The notes beneath the pieces were generated by a model. That model was not told the origin of the DNA. It did no database searches and saw only the letters and a list, made by a program, of their open reading frames with translations. DNA of 11,364 nt from Acidimicrobiia bacterium (GTDB lineage: Bacteria; Actinomycetota; Acidimicrobiia; Acidimicrobiales; Aldehydirespiratoraceae). The stretch is taken from the NCBI GenBank assembly GCA_022824605.1, contig JAJDZO010000149.1:1-11364 (forward strand), written 5' to 3'. Shown piece by piece: positions 1-6,981 of this stretch (positions are counted from its first letter, which is position 1; the number at the start of each line of letters is the position of its first letter). Both the position numbers and the translations under genes were made by a program.

Positions 1-488
1 GTCTCCTTGTCGAGCTGGTCCAGCCGCCGCGGCTGCGACGCGGCCGAACTGTGGGCCCGGCCCAGCCTCTTGAGGGCTCGCAGCGGCTTGGGCCCCGACA
101 CCGGCGACACCCACACCACCTTGACGCTGCCGCCGGCCGCGTCCTTGTTGTCGGGCTCGGCGTCGGCCAGCGCCACGACGGTCACCGGGATCGCCCACCG
201 GCCCACCGCGTCGAGCCGCAGCCTCGACCGCACGCCCGCCCCGGCGGTGGTCGACACCCACACGACCGCGGCCGCAGACGCCGCCGCGGCCTCCAGGCGC
301 ATGGCGGGCTCGTCGCTGCGAAGCGACAGCACCACTGGCCGGCCCGAGCGGGCTGCCTGGTCGGTCTCCACGGCGTTGGCCGCGATGACCGCGGTCGGCG
401 CGGCGGCAGTCACCCCCTCGAACAGCGCGGCGGTCACCCACTCCGCGACCTCGTCTTCGATCTTGTGGTCCCGCACCAGCAACAGCAT
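1..488 (-). CDS. Hypothetical protein, N-terminal part (runs off left edge); possible CpaE/TadZ-like
   Basis: The frame from an ATG at 488-486 stays open for 162 codons to the window edge, so only the N-terminal part is visible. It begins MLLLVRDHKIEDEVAEWV. The ATG shares one base with the stop of the SAF-domain gene (TGATG), and AAGGAG at 501-496 sits 7 nt upstream, so the two genes are translationally coupled. The visible part alternates hydrophobic strands (LLLV, VVLSL, AVVWVS, PVTVVAL, VKVVWVS) with helices, which suggests a cytoplasmic Rossmann-like or receiver-like fold. There is no signal peptide, membrane segment or Walker A motif in the visible part. In Flp/Tad pilus loci a CpaB/SAF gene is often followed by CpaE/TadZ, whose N-terminal half is receiver-like. 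That identity is inferred from position only, and I do not recognise the protein by sequence. That it is coding is well supported. Confidence 0.75.
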   Translation of the reverse strand, partial: MLLLVRDHKIEDEVAEWVTAALFEGVTAAAPTAVIAANAVETDQAARSGRPVVLSLRSDEPAMRLEAAAASAAAVVWVSTTAGAGVRSRLRLDAVGRWAIPVTVVALADAEPDNKDAAGGSVKVVWVSPVSGPKPLRALKRLGRAHSSAASQPRRLDQLDKE

Positions 489-1234
489 CAGCCCGCTCCT
501 TCATTCCCCTCAGGGAGCCCTGCCGGTTCGGCGGCGTCCTCGGAGGCGCCTCCCGGCGAGGCGTCTCGCGTCCCGGCGCCGTCCTCGGCGGCAGCGCCCC
601 CGGGTTCGGCGTCTTGCGCCCCGGCGCCGTCCTCGGCGGTGTCTTCCGGTTCGGCGCGCGGGCCGGCGTCGGCCGGGCACTGGTCCTCCCAGCCCGCTGC
701 GGGGGAGGCCCACACGGTCCACGGCTCTCCCTCGACCAGCGCGGCGAACAGGGAGGGGTCGGCCTCGACGGCGACCTGGCCGGCCTCGACATCGACCAGC
801 TCCAGCTCCAGGGCGGCGCAACCGGCGGGCATTGCCGCGAACACGGCCCGCTCGCCTGCTGCGGGCCCGCCGTGCCAGCGCCCGATGTCGGCGGCCACCC
901 ACACCGTCGCCGCGGTGTCGTCGGCGAGGTCGGTGCCCGGCGGGTGCAGCATCTCGGCGGTGACGATGGTCCCGGCGGGCAAGTCGAAGGCGGCGATGCG
1001 CCCGCCGGCCAGCTCCGCGGGCGCGGCGGCGAAGGCGGCTGCCTCGGCGGGTACCTCGACGGGCACCCAACCGCCGGCCTCCCGCCCGGCCTGCCATTCC
1101 TCGGTGGTGACGGGCACCGGCGCCTGCTCGGGGTCGCCCCCGCCGCCGGTCACGACCAGCACGACGACGACGGTCACCAGCACGGCTGCGGCCCCGGCGA
1201 GCCGCAGCTTGAACGGGAGCGGCCAGTTGCTCAT
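488..1234 (-). CDS. Membrane-anchored SAF-domain (CpaB/RcpC-like) protein with acidic repetitive tail
   Basis: A 248-residue protein. The start at 1234 is chosen because GGAG lies 7 nt upstream; an in-frame ATG nine codons earlier (1261) lacks such a site. Residues 1-10 are short and basic. Residues 11-29 are one transmembrane helix (AGAAAVLVTVVVVLVV), leaving the rest outside the membrane. Residues 54-97 look like a SAF domain, with a hallmark turn near LPAGTIVTAEML (residues 85-96). Residues 100-185 form a compact globular part. Residues 190-248 are an acidic A/E/D/G/P tail holding a 16-residue tandem repeat (AEDGAGAQDAEPGGAA, then AEDGAGTRDASPGGAS). SAF domains occur in CpaB/RcpC pilus-assembly proteins and in envelope proteins of actinobacterial conjugation loci, so a cell-envelope assembly role is likely. 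It is the first gene after the repeat-bearing non-coding region and is coupled to the next gene. The exact family is uncertain. Confidence 0.85.
   Translation of the reverse strand: MSNWPLPFKLRLAGAAAVLVTVVVVLVVTGGGGDPEQAPVPVTTEEWQAGREAGGWVPVEVPAEAAAFAAAPAELAGGRIAAFDLPAGTIVTAEMLHPPGTDLADDTAATVWVAADIGRWHGGPAAGERAVFAAMPAGCAALELELVDVEAGQVAVEADPSLFAALVEGEPWTVWASPAAGWEDQCPADAGPRAEPEDTAEDGAGAQDAEPGGAAAEDGAGTRDASPGGASEDAAEPAGLPEGNEGAG
573..639 (-). repeat. 48-bp tandem repeat in the SAF-protein tail
   Basis: The 19-bp string CCGGCGCCGTCCTCGGCGG (plus strand) occurs at 573-591 and again at 621-639, a period of 48 bp or exactly 16 codons. The unit continues less perfectly on both sides. It encodes the two acidic repeats at residues 200-231 of the SAF-domain protein. 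Keeping a codon-multiple period points to in-frame duplication of a disordered tail. Confidence 0.85.
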
Positions 1235-1300
1235 CGGACATCTCCAGCGGGTGTCGGCCACGTAGTCACAGAAGGCACCTTCCTTGTCTCAGACTGGATT

Positions 1301-1337
1301 CAAGAGCCCGTCGGGGCGACGGGCCACCCGGCTCTTG
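1301..1337. promoter_or_regulatory. Nested stem-loop in the SAF-gene leader
   Basis: The inner hairpin pairs GCCCGTCG (1306-1313) with CGACGGGC (1317-1324) around a GGG loop, eight perfect pairs. An outer stem pairs CAAGA (1301-1305) with TCTTG (1333-1337), leaving a one-sided bulge. Alternatively CAAGAGCC (1301-1308) pairs with GGCTCTTG (1330-1337), so two mutually exclusive folds share the same bases. No T-run follows on either strand, so it is not a classical intrinsic terminator. On the minus strand it would lie in the 5' leader of the SAF transcript, between the candidate -10 box and the start codon. It could act as an attenuator, a stabilising leader hairpin, or a protein or nicking site. 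Confidence 0.6.
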
Positions 1338-1481
1338 CAAGCGAGCGGAGAAAACATATTACAAGCGAGCGGATACATGCAAAGTCGACAGCTATGCCGG
1401 ACGCAAAGCAGAGCGCTGGCAATCAGGGAGGTCACAGCTTCAGATGGCGCTGATCGCTGTGGACCATTGCAAGCGAGCGGA
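1335..1481. repeat. Three direct copies of a 15-bp repeat
   Basis: TTGCAAGCGAGCGGA occurs at 1335-1349 and 1467-1481, with a one-base variant TTACAAGCGAGCGGA at 1359-1373. All three have the same orientation, with start-to-start spacings of 24 and 108 bp. A shortened inverted copy (CGCTTGC, 1496-1502) follows the third. I found no further copy in the window. Repeats of this size in a non-coding, AT-richer gap are typical of repressor operators or iterons. Multiple transposase-binding sites at a transposon end would look similar. Confidence 0.85.
1356..1361 (-). promoter_or_regulatory. Candidate -10 box (TAATAT) for the SAF transcription unit
   Basis: TAATAT on the minus strand differs from the TATAAT consensus at two positions and sits in the most AT-rich part of the gap. 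A poor -35 candidate (TTTGCA or TTGCAT) lies about 15-16 nt upstream. The hexamer abuts the second repeat copy, and the first copy would cover the start-site region. This is the geometry expected of an operator. The start site would fall near 1349, giving a leader of about 115 nt. Only sequence resemblance supports this. Confidence 0.4.
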
Positions 1482-1502
1482 CTTTTTTGTCCTTACGCTT
1501 GC
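1469..1502. repeat. Imperfect inverted repeat built on the third 15-bp repeat
   Basis: GCAAGCG (1469-1475) pairs with CGCTTGC (1496-1502). A symmetric 3x3 internal loop (AGC opposite TTA) separates this from an inner stem GGAC (1479-1482) with GTCC (1489-1492), closed by six T residues. The left arm is the core of the third direct repeat. There is no T-run after the stem on either strand, so I do not call it a terminator. It may be a dyad protein-binding site or an extruding hairpin. Confidence 0.65.
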
Positions 1503-1536
1503 TCCAGAAGACGCGCAATCGGGCTGCCCGAGAGGC

Positions 1537-4500
1537 TCATAGTCCGATGTCCGGCCCGCCCGCGGAGACCCCGGTCTCATCGGCGCGGGCGGGGCTGCTA
1601 GCGGACAGGTCCTCGACGGCGGTCTCGCCGCTGCCGTCGAGGGTGTGTGCGTTGTGGCCGCTGCCGTCGAGGCCGCCGCTGTCGAGGGTGTGTGCGTTGT
1701 GGTCGCTGCCGTTGAGGCCGCTGCCGTCGAGTTGGGGCTGGGGTGTGGGCCGGTGGGCGAACTCTTTGAGGTTGACGAGGGTGCTGGCGGACTTGCGGTC
1801 TTCGGGTTGGGCCAGGAGGACTTGGTAGAAGTCCTCGTCTTTGTCGCGTTCGATGGGGTTGGCGTACAGGTCGGCCTCGATTTTTTTGAGCTCGGTTTTC
1901 TTGTCGGCCAGTTCTTGGGCGTGGGGCCAGTCCTGGTGGAGGCGCTTCTCGGCTTGGGGGATGGAGCGGGTGATGCGGTCGATGTCGGAGGCGGCGTCGG
2001 CGGCTGTGTCGGGGATCTTGTTGACGGCGTTGGCGACTCGGGTTGCGGGCCGCAGCCTGCCTGTGGCGATGTCGCGGCCCTCTATGGTGAAGCTGATGCC
2101 GGCCTCGGGCGGGCCGATCCTCACCTCGACGGCTCGCATGTCGTCGTTGACGACGTGGCGGGCGGCCACTTCGAGGCCCGCGACTTCGGCGACGCGGGTG
2201 TCGGCGTCGTCCCATCGGTGGTAGACGGCTTCGAGCTCGTAGCGGAGCTGCTCGTCGGGCGAGTCGCCGCAGCCGGCGGGCGGGGTTCGGCCCGGGGCGA
2301 CCCGGACCGAGTCGGCTGTCTGGGCGGGAACGGAGAGGGGTTTGAGGGCTTCGAGCTTGGCGCGCTTGGCCGGCAGGGACTGGTGCCAGAACTTGAGGCG
2401 GGTGGAGGTGCGCCACTTCTCGATGTCGTGGGCCTCTTGGAGCAGTTCGAGCTCGCGTATGTCGTGGGCCAGCTCGGCGCGCCGCACCACTCGGGGGTCG
2501 CCGGAGGACACGGCCATGGCCGCGGCGAAGTCGTCGGTGCCCATCGCGTCTCCGCTGTCCTCGTATTCCATGGTGCGACCGTGGTGGCGCCCGGACAGGA
2601 ACTGGGCGATGAACTGCGCCTTGGAGTCCAGCGTGGAGTACATGAACGTGTCGAAGCTGCTCTCTTGGCAGTATCGGATGACCTGCACCTCGTCGAACTG
2701 GTTGCCCGACCGCACGATGCGCCCCTCGCGCTGTTCCATGTTCGCCGGCGTCCAGGCCGGGTCCAGGTGGTGCAGGGCGGCGAGCCGGGTCTGTATGTTC
2801 ACCCCGGTGCCCGCCTTGGCCGTGGACGCGACCAGCACCGACACGTCGCCCTGGCGGCACCGGCGGAACAGGGCGTCTTTGGCGGCGGGGCTGTCGTGGT
2901 CGTGGACGAACTCGACCTCGTCACGCGGCACCCCGAGGGCCGCGAGCTCTGCGGCCAGCGCGTCGTACACGGTGAACGCCTTGTGGTCGCCGGGCGTGCC
3001 GAGGTCGCAGAACACGATCTGGCACGCGCCGGGCGCCGGGTGCTCAGCGCCGGTGGCCGGATCGGCGAAGCGCCGCTCCGCGTGGTCCTGGCGGATTCGG
3101 GCGACGCGCTCGGCGCAGGCTTGGACCTTGGAGGGGGCGGGCTGGTCGACGCCGACGAGGCGAAGGTCCAGCGTCGCTTTGCGCCCGTCGTTGCAGATGC
3201 TCAGCATGTTGTCCCACTGCGGGTTCTCGCCCAGGTTCTCGGAGCGCCGCTGGAGCCACTCCTGGTAGGCCACCATTCGCGGCGAGCCCGCCACCAGCAC
3301 GGTCTCGGGTGCGCCGCCGGCGATCGCGGGCCGGTCGAGGTCCAGGTCGCCGGCGGTTTTGATGTCGCAGCACAAAGACAGGAGCCCGGCCAGCTCGGGC
3401 AGGTTCTTGTAGGCCCGCAGCCTGCTTTTGACCTTCCAGTCCGCGCCCCGCGGCGACGGCTCGGCCCGCAGCACGGACTCGGCGAACGCTGCGGCCCACG
3501 AGTCGAACGACCACAGCCGCCGCTCGCGCAAGAGGCCGGGCTGCAAGAAGCGCTGCATCACGTATATCTCCCAGGGCGCGTTGGTGACCGGGGTGCCCGT
3601 CGCGAACGTCAAGGCGCCCCGGTTGACGCCGAGCTCGCGGTTGCGGGCGCGCAGAGCGAACGCCTTGACCTCCATGGCCTGCGCCCAGATCGACGGGCTG
3701 GACTGGGCGAAATCGCGGTTCTGGCTGACCAGCGGCAGGTTCTTGAAGCAGTGCGCCTCGTCGACCATGATGTAGTCCACGCCGAGCTCCTCGAAGGCGA
3801 CGCCTTGTTGGTGCCACAGCGCCATCTGGCGGTGGGCGAGGTCTTTGTTCTCCTGGCGGCGGTTCTCCAGCACCTGCTCGATGACCTTCTGGCGGGCCTT
3901 GGCCGCCCCCGACGAGGCTTCGCCGCCGTCGCCGCGCAGCTGGGCGGCGAGGTCGTCGATGCGCCGGGCGTTGAACGCGGCGACGGTGCCGGGCGACGCG
4001 GGCAGCCGGTTGAAGAACGACAGGGGGATCACGATGGCGTCCCAGTCCCCGTTCATCGCCCGGGCGATGAACTCCTTGCGGCGGCGCTGCCCGGTCGGGG
4101 TGGCACCGCCGTCGGGCATGAGGATCGACGCGTTCGGGTACAGCGTCTGCATCTCCCGGCAGAACTGGGCGACGAGATGGTTGGGCACCGCTATGAGCGG
4201 CTTGGCGCATATCCCGAGCCGGCGCATCTCCATCGCCGCGGTGGCCATGACCGCGGTCTTGCCCGCCCCCACCGTGTGGGCCAACAGCACGTCGCCCTCG
4301 TGCAGGATGCGGCACACCGCCGATGCCTGGTGGTCGCGCAGCTTGAACGAGTCGATCAGCCCGGCTGGGTGGCCGAGCCACTCCGGCGGGTACTGGGGGG
4401 CGACGAAGCAGTTGTAGGTGTCGTTGTACAAAGCGGCCAGGCGGTCGCAGCGGCCGGGGTCGGTGTCGAACGCCCACCGGCGCAGCTCGGCGTTCCACTT

Positions 4501-6981
4501 GTCGATCTTGGCGCGGGCCGCGGCGATGGCCGGGTGGTTGGGCTCGCGGGTGCCGTCTGGGGCGGTCTGGGTGATCTCGATCTTCTTGTTGGCCCACGCG
4601 GCCTGCAACAGCTTGGGGGCGGGCCGCTCTGCGGTGCCCCACACCGACACCATGTCCTCTCCCTGGGTGGCCAGGGTGCCGGCGAAGCCGATGGCCCAGC
4701 CGCCGTCGGGCGAGTAGGACACCTCCACGTCGCAGCTCTGTATGTCGAGGGTGTCGCAGATGAACTCGGCCACGTCCTCAGCCGGCAGCCACGGCGCGCC
4801 GCAGCCCAGCGCGATGTCCGACGGCGCGATGTCGGCGGGCACCGCCGCTACCAGCGCCTCGACGTTGCGGGAGTAGCGGTCGCCGCCGTCTTCGGCTGCG
4901 GCCCGCCGGGCCAGTCGCAGCTTGGCCCGCACGTCGCCGCTCAAATAGCGGGGGGCGGCCTCCCACCGGGGAGGCCCGCCGCCGTCGGGGAACGGGTCGA
5001 GGTAGGCGACGCCCTCCTCCGCGAGGTCGCCGGGCGACCACTCGAACGACGCGATGTCGGCCATGTAGTCCAGGTCGAGCCGGCCGCGCCGTCCCATCGA
5101 CGCGGCCGCGGCGTCGGCGAGGGTGGACGCCTCCACCGCGGCGTCGGGCGGGGTGTTGACCCTTCGCGACAAGATGTCGGCCTCTGAGCACTCGCCGGTC
5201 TCGTGGCTGTAGTCGTCGAGGGCGATGACCCGCAGGTAGTCGGGGTCCGCGGGCGACCCGGCCCACCCGGCGAACCCGCCGAGCTTTGGGTACACCCGGC
5301 GCAGCCCGCCCGACGCCGCAGGCTCCTCAGCGTCGTCGGCGGCGCGGCTGCGGGCCTGTGCCTTGTAGTGGCTGAGCGGGCGGCCGGTGTGGGAGATGAA
5401 CGACCGGCGGCGCTCGGCCAGCGTGTGCCGCAGCCGGTCGAGCTCCGCGTCGGGGAGGTCGGCGGCCTCTGCGGCGGTGAGGTCGCGGTGGGCGTCTCGC
5501 ACGAAGCAGACCAGGGCCAGCTCCATGCGGGCGTTGATGTTCGACTCGGCCGGGCCGGCGTGGTCGACGAGGCGTCCCCGCTCGACGCGGGCGAACCGGA
5601 ACCGGGGCTTTTTGGCGCCGGTCCCGCTCCGGGCCTTCCAGGCGAAGATGCTGCCCTCCTGCGCCCAGGCGGGCCGCTGCCAGCCCGGCGGCGGCCGGCA
5701 CGGCTCGGCGTCGTCCGCGCCGCTCTCGAGGGCGGGGGCGGGAAGGGGGCGGGCCAGCTCGATGCCTTGGGCCAGCTGGTCCACGGCGCGGTCGAGGTCG
5801 CCTTTGAGGTCGTCGCCGTCGTAGCGGACGACGAGCTGGTCTGCGGCGTAGAGGCCGCCGGACTCCCAGCGGCCCAGCACCAGATCGGGGTGGTCTGCGT
5901 ACCACCGGTTGTGCCAGTGCGGCTCGGCGGGGATTCTCTCGCCGTCGTCTGTGGTGCGGGCCGGTTTCATGAACGGCCCGCCGTCGGGGCGGACGGCCTC
6001 CACCGTGTCCTTCCAGGGGGCCATCACCCGGGCGGTGTCGGCCTCGATCTCGGCGCTGGTGGGCGCGGCTGCTTCGCCGTCGTGGCCGCGGCGCTGGAAC
6101 ACCACGATGTCGGTGGTCACGCCGGTGCCGGACTGGCGCTCGAACGCCGACCCGGGCAGGCGGATCGCGCCGAGGAACTCTCCGAGCTCTCCGAGCCGCT
6201 GCCGCTGGGCGGGGTTGAGGGCGTCGAGGGTTCCCGTGGAGGTGATCGCGATCAAAAGCCCTCCGGGTCGCAGCGACCAAAGCGCCTTGGCCAGCGCGTA
6301 GTTGTGCAGGTTCAGGCCCCGGTCGGCGGAGATCACCGGGTCGTACGGCTTGACGATCCCTGAGAAGGGCACGTTGCCCACTGCCAGCTCGAACTGGGCG
6401 GGGCTGGCCACGTCGGCCAGGTCGGCGGTGATGACGGTGTGGGCGGGGTGGGCGGCACGGCAGATCGCCGCGGTGGTCGGGTCCTTCTCCACGCCGGTGA
6501 TGTGCGCGCCGTCCGGCGCGGTGGCCATGAACACGCCCGGCCCGCATCCCGGCTCGATGGCGGCGCCCGCCTCGAAGCCGAGCTTTTTCGCCAGCCGCCA
6601 GATGGCCTCGGCGACCGTCGGGGAGGTGTAGTGGGCGTTGGGGGTGGTGGCCGACGCCAGCGCCATCTCCTGGTCGTCCAACAGCTCGGCCAGCTTCGGC
6701 CCGAACCGCTCGGCCAGCTCCGAGCCGGCCTCGAACAGGCTGGGCACCGACCCCCACCCCGACCACCGGGCCAGCTCGCGCAGCTCCTCGTCGTCAGCGG
6801 GCCCGCCCGCCTTGGCGATCTCGATGGCCCTCAGGTTGGCGTTGATGCGCCCGATGTCGCCTGTGGGCGGGGCGTAGTCCCCGCCCCCCAGGCGGCTCAG
6901 TACGCCGGGATCGGATACGCCAGAAGGCCCCGCAGCCCCTCCGGCGCTGTCTGTGCCGCTTTCGCCGTCCTGCGGGCCCAC
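1537..6981 (-). CDS. Giant DNA N6-adenine methylase / SF2 (SNF2-like) helicase fusion, DarB-like antirestriction type
   Basis: This is a 1,814-residue protein if it starts at the GTG at 6981. It is a cytoplasmic methylase-helicase of the type carried by actinobacterial plasmids, phages and ICEs; phage P1 DarB is a known analogue that protects entering DNA from restriction. Residues 70-83 (ELARWSGWGSVPSLF) match the family N-terminal signature. The methylase has motif I PGCGPG at 144-149 and motif IV written NVPF (203-206) rather than NPPF or NPPY. Helicase motifs follow in order: Walker A-like VGAGKT (904-909), DEAH (1074-1077), ATGTPVTN (1127-1134), AKAGTGVNI (1388-1396) and QREGRIVRSGN (1417-1427). 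Residues 1500-1740 are charged and helical, and the C-terminus carries 15-residue repeats. The start is unclear: no in-frame ATG exists near the conserved N-terminus. GTG 6981 overlaps the upstream gene by 85 nt, while a CTG at 6900-6898 would give a CTGA stop-start overlap and 1,787 residues. An ATG at 7635 would swallow the upstream gene and is rejected. Confidence 0.9.
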   Translation of the reverse strand: MGPQDGESGTDSAGGAAGPSGVSDPGVLSRLGGGDYAPPTGDIGRINANLRAIEIAKAGGPADDEELRELARWSGWGSVPSLFEAGSELAERFGPKLAELLDDQEMALASATTPNAHYTSPTVAEAIWRLAKKLGFEAGAAIEPGCGPGVFMATAPDGAHITGVEKDPTTAAICRAAHPAHTVITADLADVASPAQFELAVGNVPFSGIVKPYDPVISADRGLNLHNYALAKALWSLRPGGLLIAITSTGTLDALNPAQRQRLGELGEFLGAIRLPGSAFERQSGTGVTTDIVVFQRRGHDGEAAAPTSAEIEADTARVMAPWKDTVEAVRPDGGPFMKPARTTDDGERIPAEPHWHNRWYADHPDLVLGRWESGGLYAADQLVVRYDGDDLKGDLDRAVDQLAQGIELARPLPAPALESGADDAEPCRPPPGWQRPAWAQEGSIFAWKARSGTGAKKPRFRFARVERGRLVDHAGPAESNINARMELALVCFVRDAHRDLTAAEAADLPDAELDRLRHTLAERRRSFISHTGRPLSHYKAQARSRAADDAEEPAASGGLRRVYPKLGGFAGWAGSPADPDYLRVIALDDYSHETGECSEADILSRRVNTPPDAAVEASTLADAAAASMGRRGRLDLDYMADIASFEWSPGDLAEEGVAYLDPFPDGGGPPRWEAAPRYLSGDVRAKLRLARRAAAEDGGDRYSRNVEALVAAVPADIAPSDIALGCGAPWLPAEDVAEFICDTLDIQSCDVEVSYSPDGGWAIGFAGTLATQGEDMVSVWGTAERPAPKLLQAAWANKKIEITQTAPDGTREPNHPAIAAARAKIDKWNAELRRWAFDTDPGRCDRLAALYNDTYNCFVAPQYPPEWLGHPAGLIDSFKLRDHQASAVCRILHEGDVLLAHTVGAGKTAVMATAAMEMRRLGICAKPLIAVPNHLVAQFCREMQTLYPNASILMPDGGATPTGQRRRKEFIARAMNGDWDAIVIPLSFFNRLPASPGTVAAFNARRIDDLAAQLRGDGGEASSGAAKARQKVIEQVLENRRQENKDLAHRQMALWHQQGVAFEELGVDYIMVDEAHCFKNLPLVSQNRDFAQSSPSIWAQAMEVKAFALRARNRELGVNRGALTFATGTPVTNAPWEIYVMQRFLQPGLLRERRLWSFDSWAAAFAESVLRAEPSPRGADWKVKSRLRAYKNLPELAGLLSLCCDIKTAGDLDLDRPAIAGGAPETVLVAGSPRMVAYQEWLQRRSENLGENPQWDNMLSICNDGRKATLDLRLVGVDQPAPSKVQACAERVARIRQDHAERRFADPATGAEHPAPGACQIVFCDLGTPGDHKAFTVYDALAAELAALGVPRDEVEFVHDHDSPAAKDALFRRCRQGDVSVLVASTAKAGTGVNIQTRLAALHHLDPAWTPANMEQREGRIVRSGNQFDEVQVIRYCQESSFDTFMYSTLDSKAQFIAQFLSGRHHGRTMEYEDSGDAMGTDDFAAAMAVSSGDPRVVRRAELAHDIRELELLQEAHDIEKWRTSTRLKFWHQSLPAKRAKLEALKPLSVPAQTADSVRVAPGRTPPAGCGDSPDEQLRYELEAVYHRWDDADTRVAEVAGLEVAARHVVNDDMRAVEVRIGPPEAGISFTIEGRDIATGRLRPATRVANAVNKIPDTAADAASDIDRITRSIPQAEKRLHQDWPHAQELADKKTELKKIEADLYANPIERDKDEDFYQVLLAQPEDRKSASTLVNLKEFAHRPTPQPQLDGSGLNGSDHNAHTLDSGGLDGSGHNAHTLDGSGETAVEDLSASSPARADETGVSAGGPDIGL
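1555..1593. other. Large stem-loop at the 3' end of the helicase gene
   Basis: CCCGCCCGCG (1555-1564) pairs perfectly with CGCGGGCGGG (1584-1593). Directly inside, GAGACC (1565-1570) pairs with GGTCTC (1573-1578), leaving the five bases ATCGG bulged on one side. It lies in the last codons of the helicase gene, about 15 nt before the stop codon in the transcript. No U-run follows, so it is not a standard intrinsic terminator. It could still block 3'-to-5' decay or affect read-through towards the SAF gene. Palindromes arise easily at this GC content, so function is uncertain. Confidence 0.45.
1627..1731 (-). repeat. 45-bp tandem repeats encoding the helicase C-terminal tail
   Basis: The 22-bp strings beginning at 1636 and 1681 are identical, a period of 45 bp or 15 codons. 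On the minus strand they encode residues 1751-1785: LDGSGLNGSDHNAHT, then LDSGGLDGSGHNAHT, then a partial LDGSG. The tail is Gly/Ser/Asp/His-rich and probably disordered. The block sits just upstream of the stop codon and outside the conserved helicase. Confidence 0.85.

Larger units (their letters stand above)
1235..1536. promoter_or_regulatory. Non-coding regulatory region between helicase and SAF genes
   Basis: This 302-nt stretch is the only sizeable gap in the window. It is visibly richer in A and T than its surroundings, for example around 1350-1390 and 1483-1495. It carries three copies of a 15-bp direct repeat, a nested stem-loop at 1301-1337, an imperfect inverted repeat at 1469-1502 and a TAATAT hexamer on the minus strand. 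I see no credible coding frame in it. A 105-codon plus-strand frame crosses it, but has no ribosome binding site and runs into the antisense of the helicase gene. The natural reading is the promoter and control region of the SAF-led transcription unit. A replication or transfer origin, or a relic transposon end, remains possible. Confidence 0.7.

Noticed and set aside
7..1265. Plus-strand frames of 300-400 codons at the left end
   Set aside because: They are antisense to the SAF gene and the partial gene, are Ala/Ser/Pro/Arg-biased, and resemble no protein.
1335..1481. CRISPR array
   Set aside because: There are only three 15-bp copies with unequal spacing (24 and 108 bp) and no cas genes, so the pattern does not fit.
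1469..1502. Intrinsic terminator for the helicase gene
   Set aside because: The T6 lies in the loop of the inverted repeat rather than after the stem, and neither strand has a T-run downstream.
1284..1601. Plus-strand 105-codon frame in which the three repeats all read LQASG
   Set aside because: The in-frame match follows because both spacings are multiples of three. There is no ribosome site, composition is not protein-like, and it runs into the antisense of the helicase gene.
1645..5187. Plus-strand frame of 1,180 codons
   Set aside because: It is antisense to the helicase gene, which carries ordered, recognisable motifs. Such shadows are expected at this GC content.
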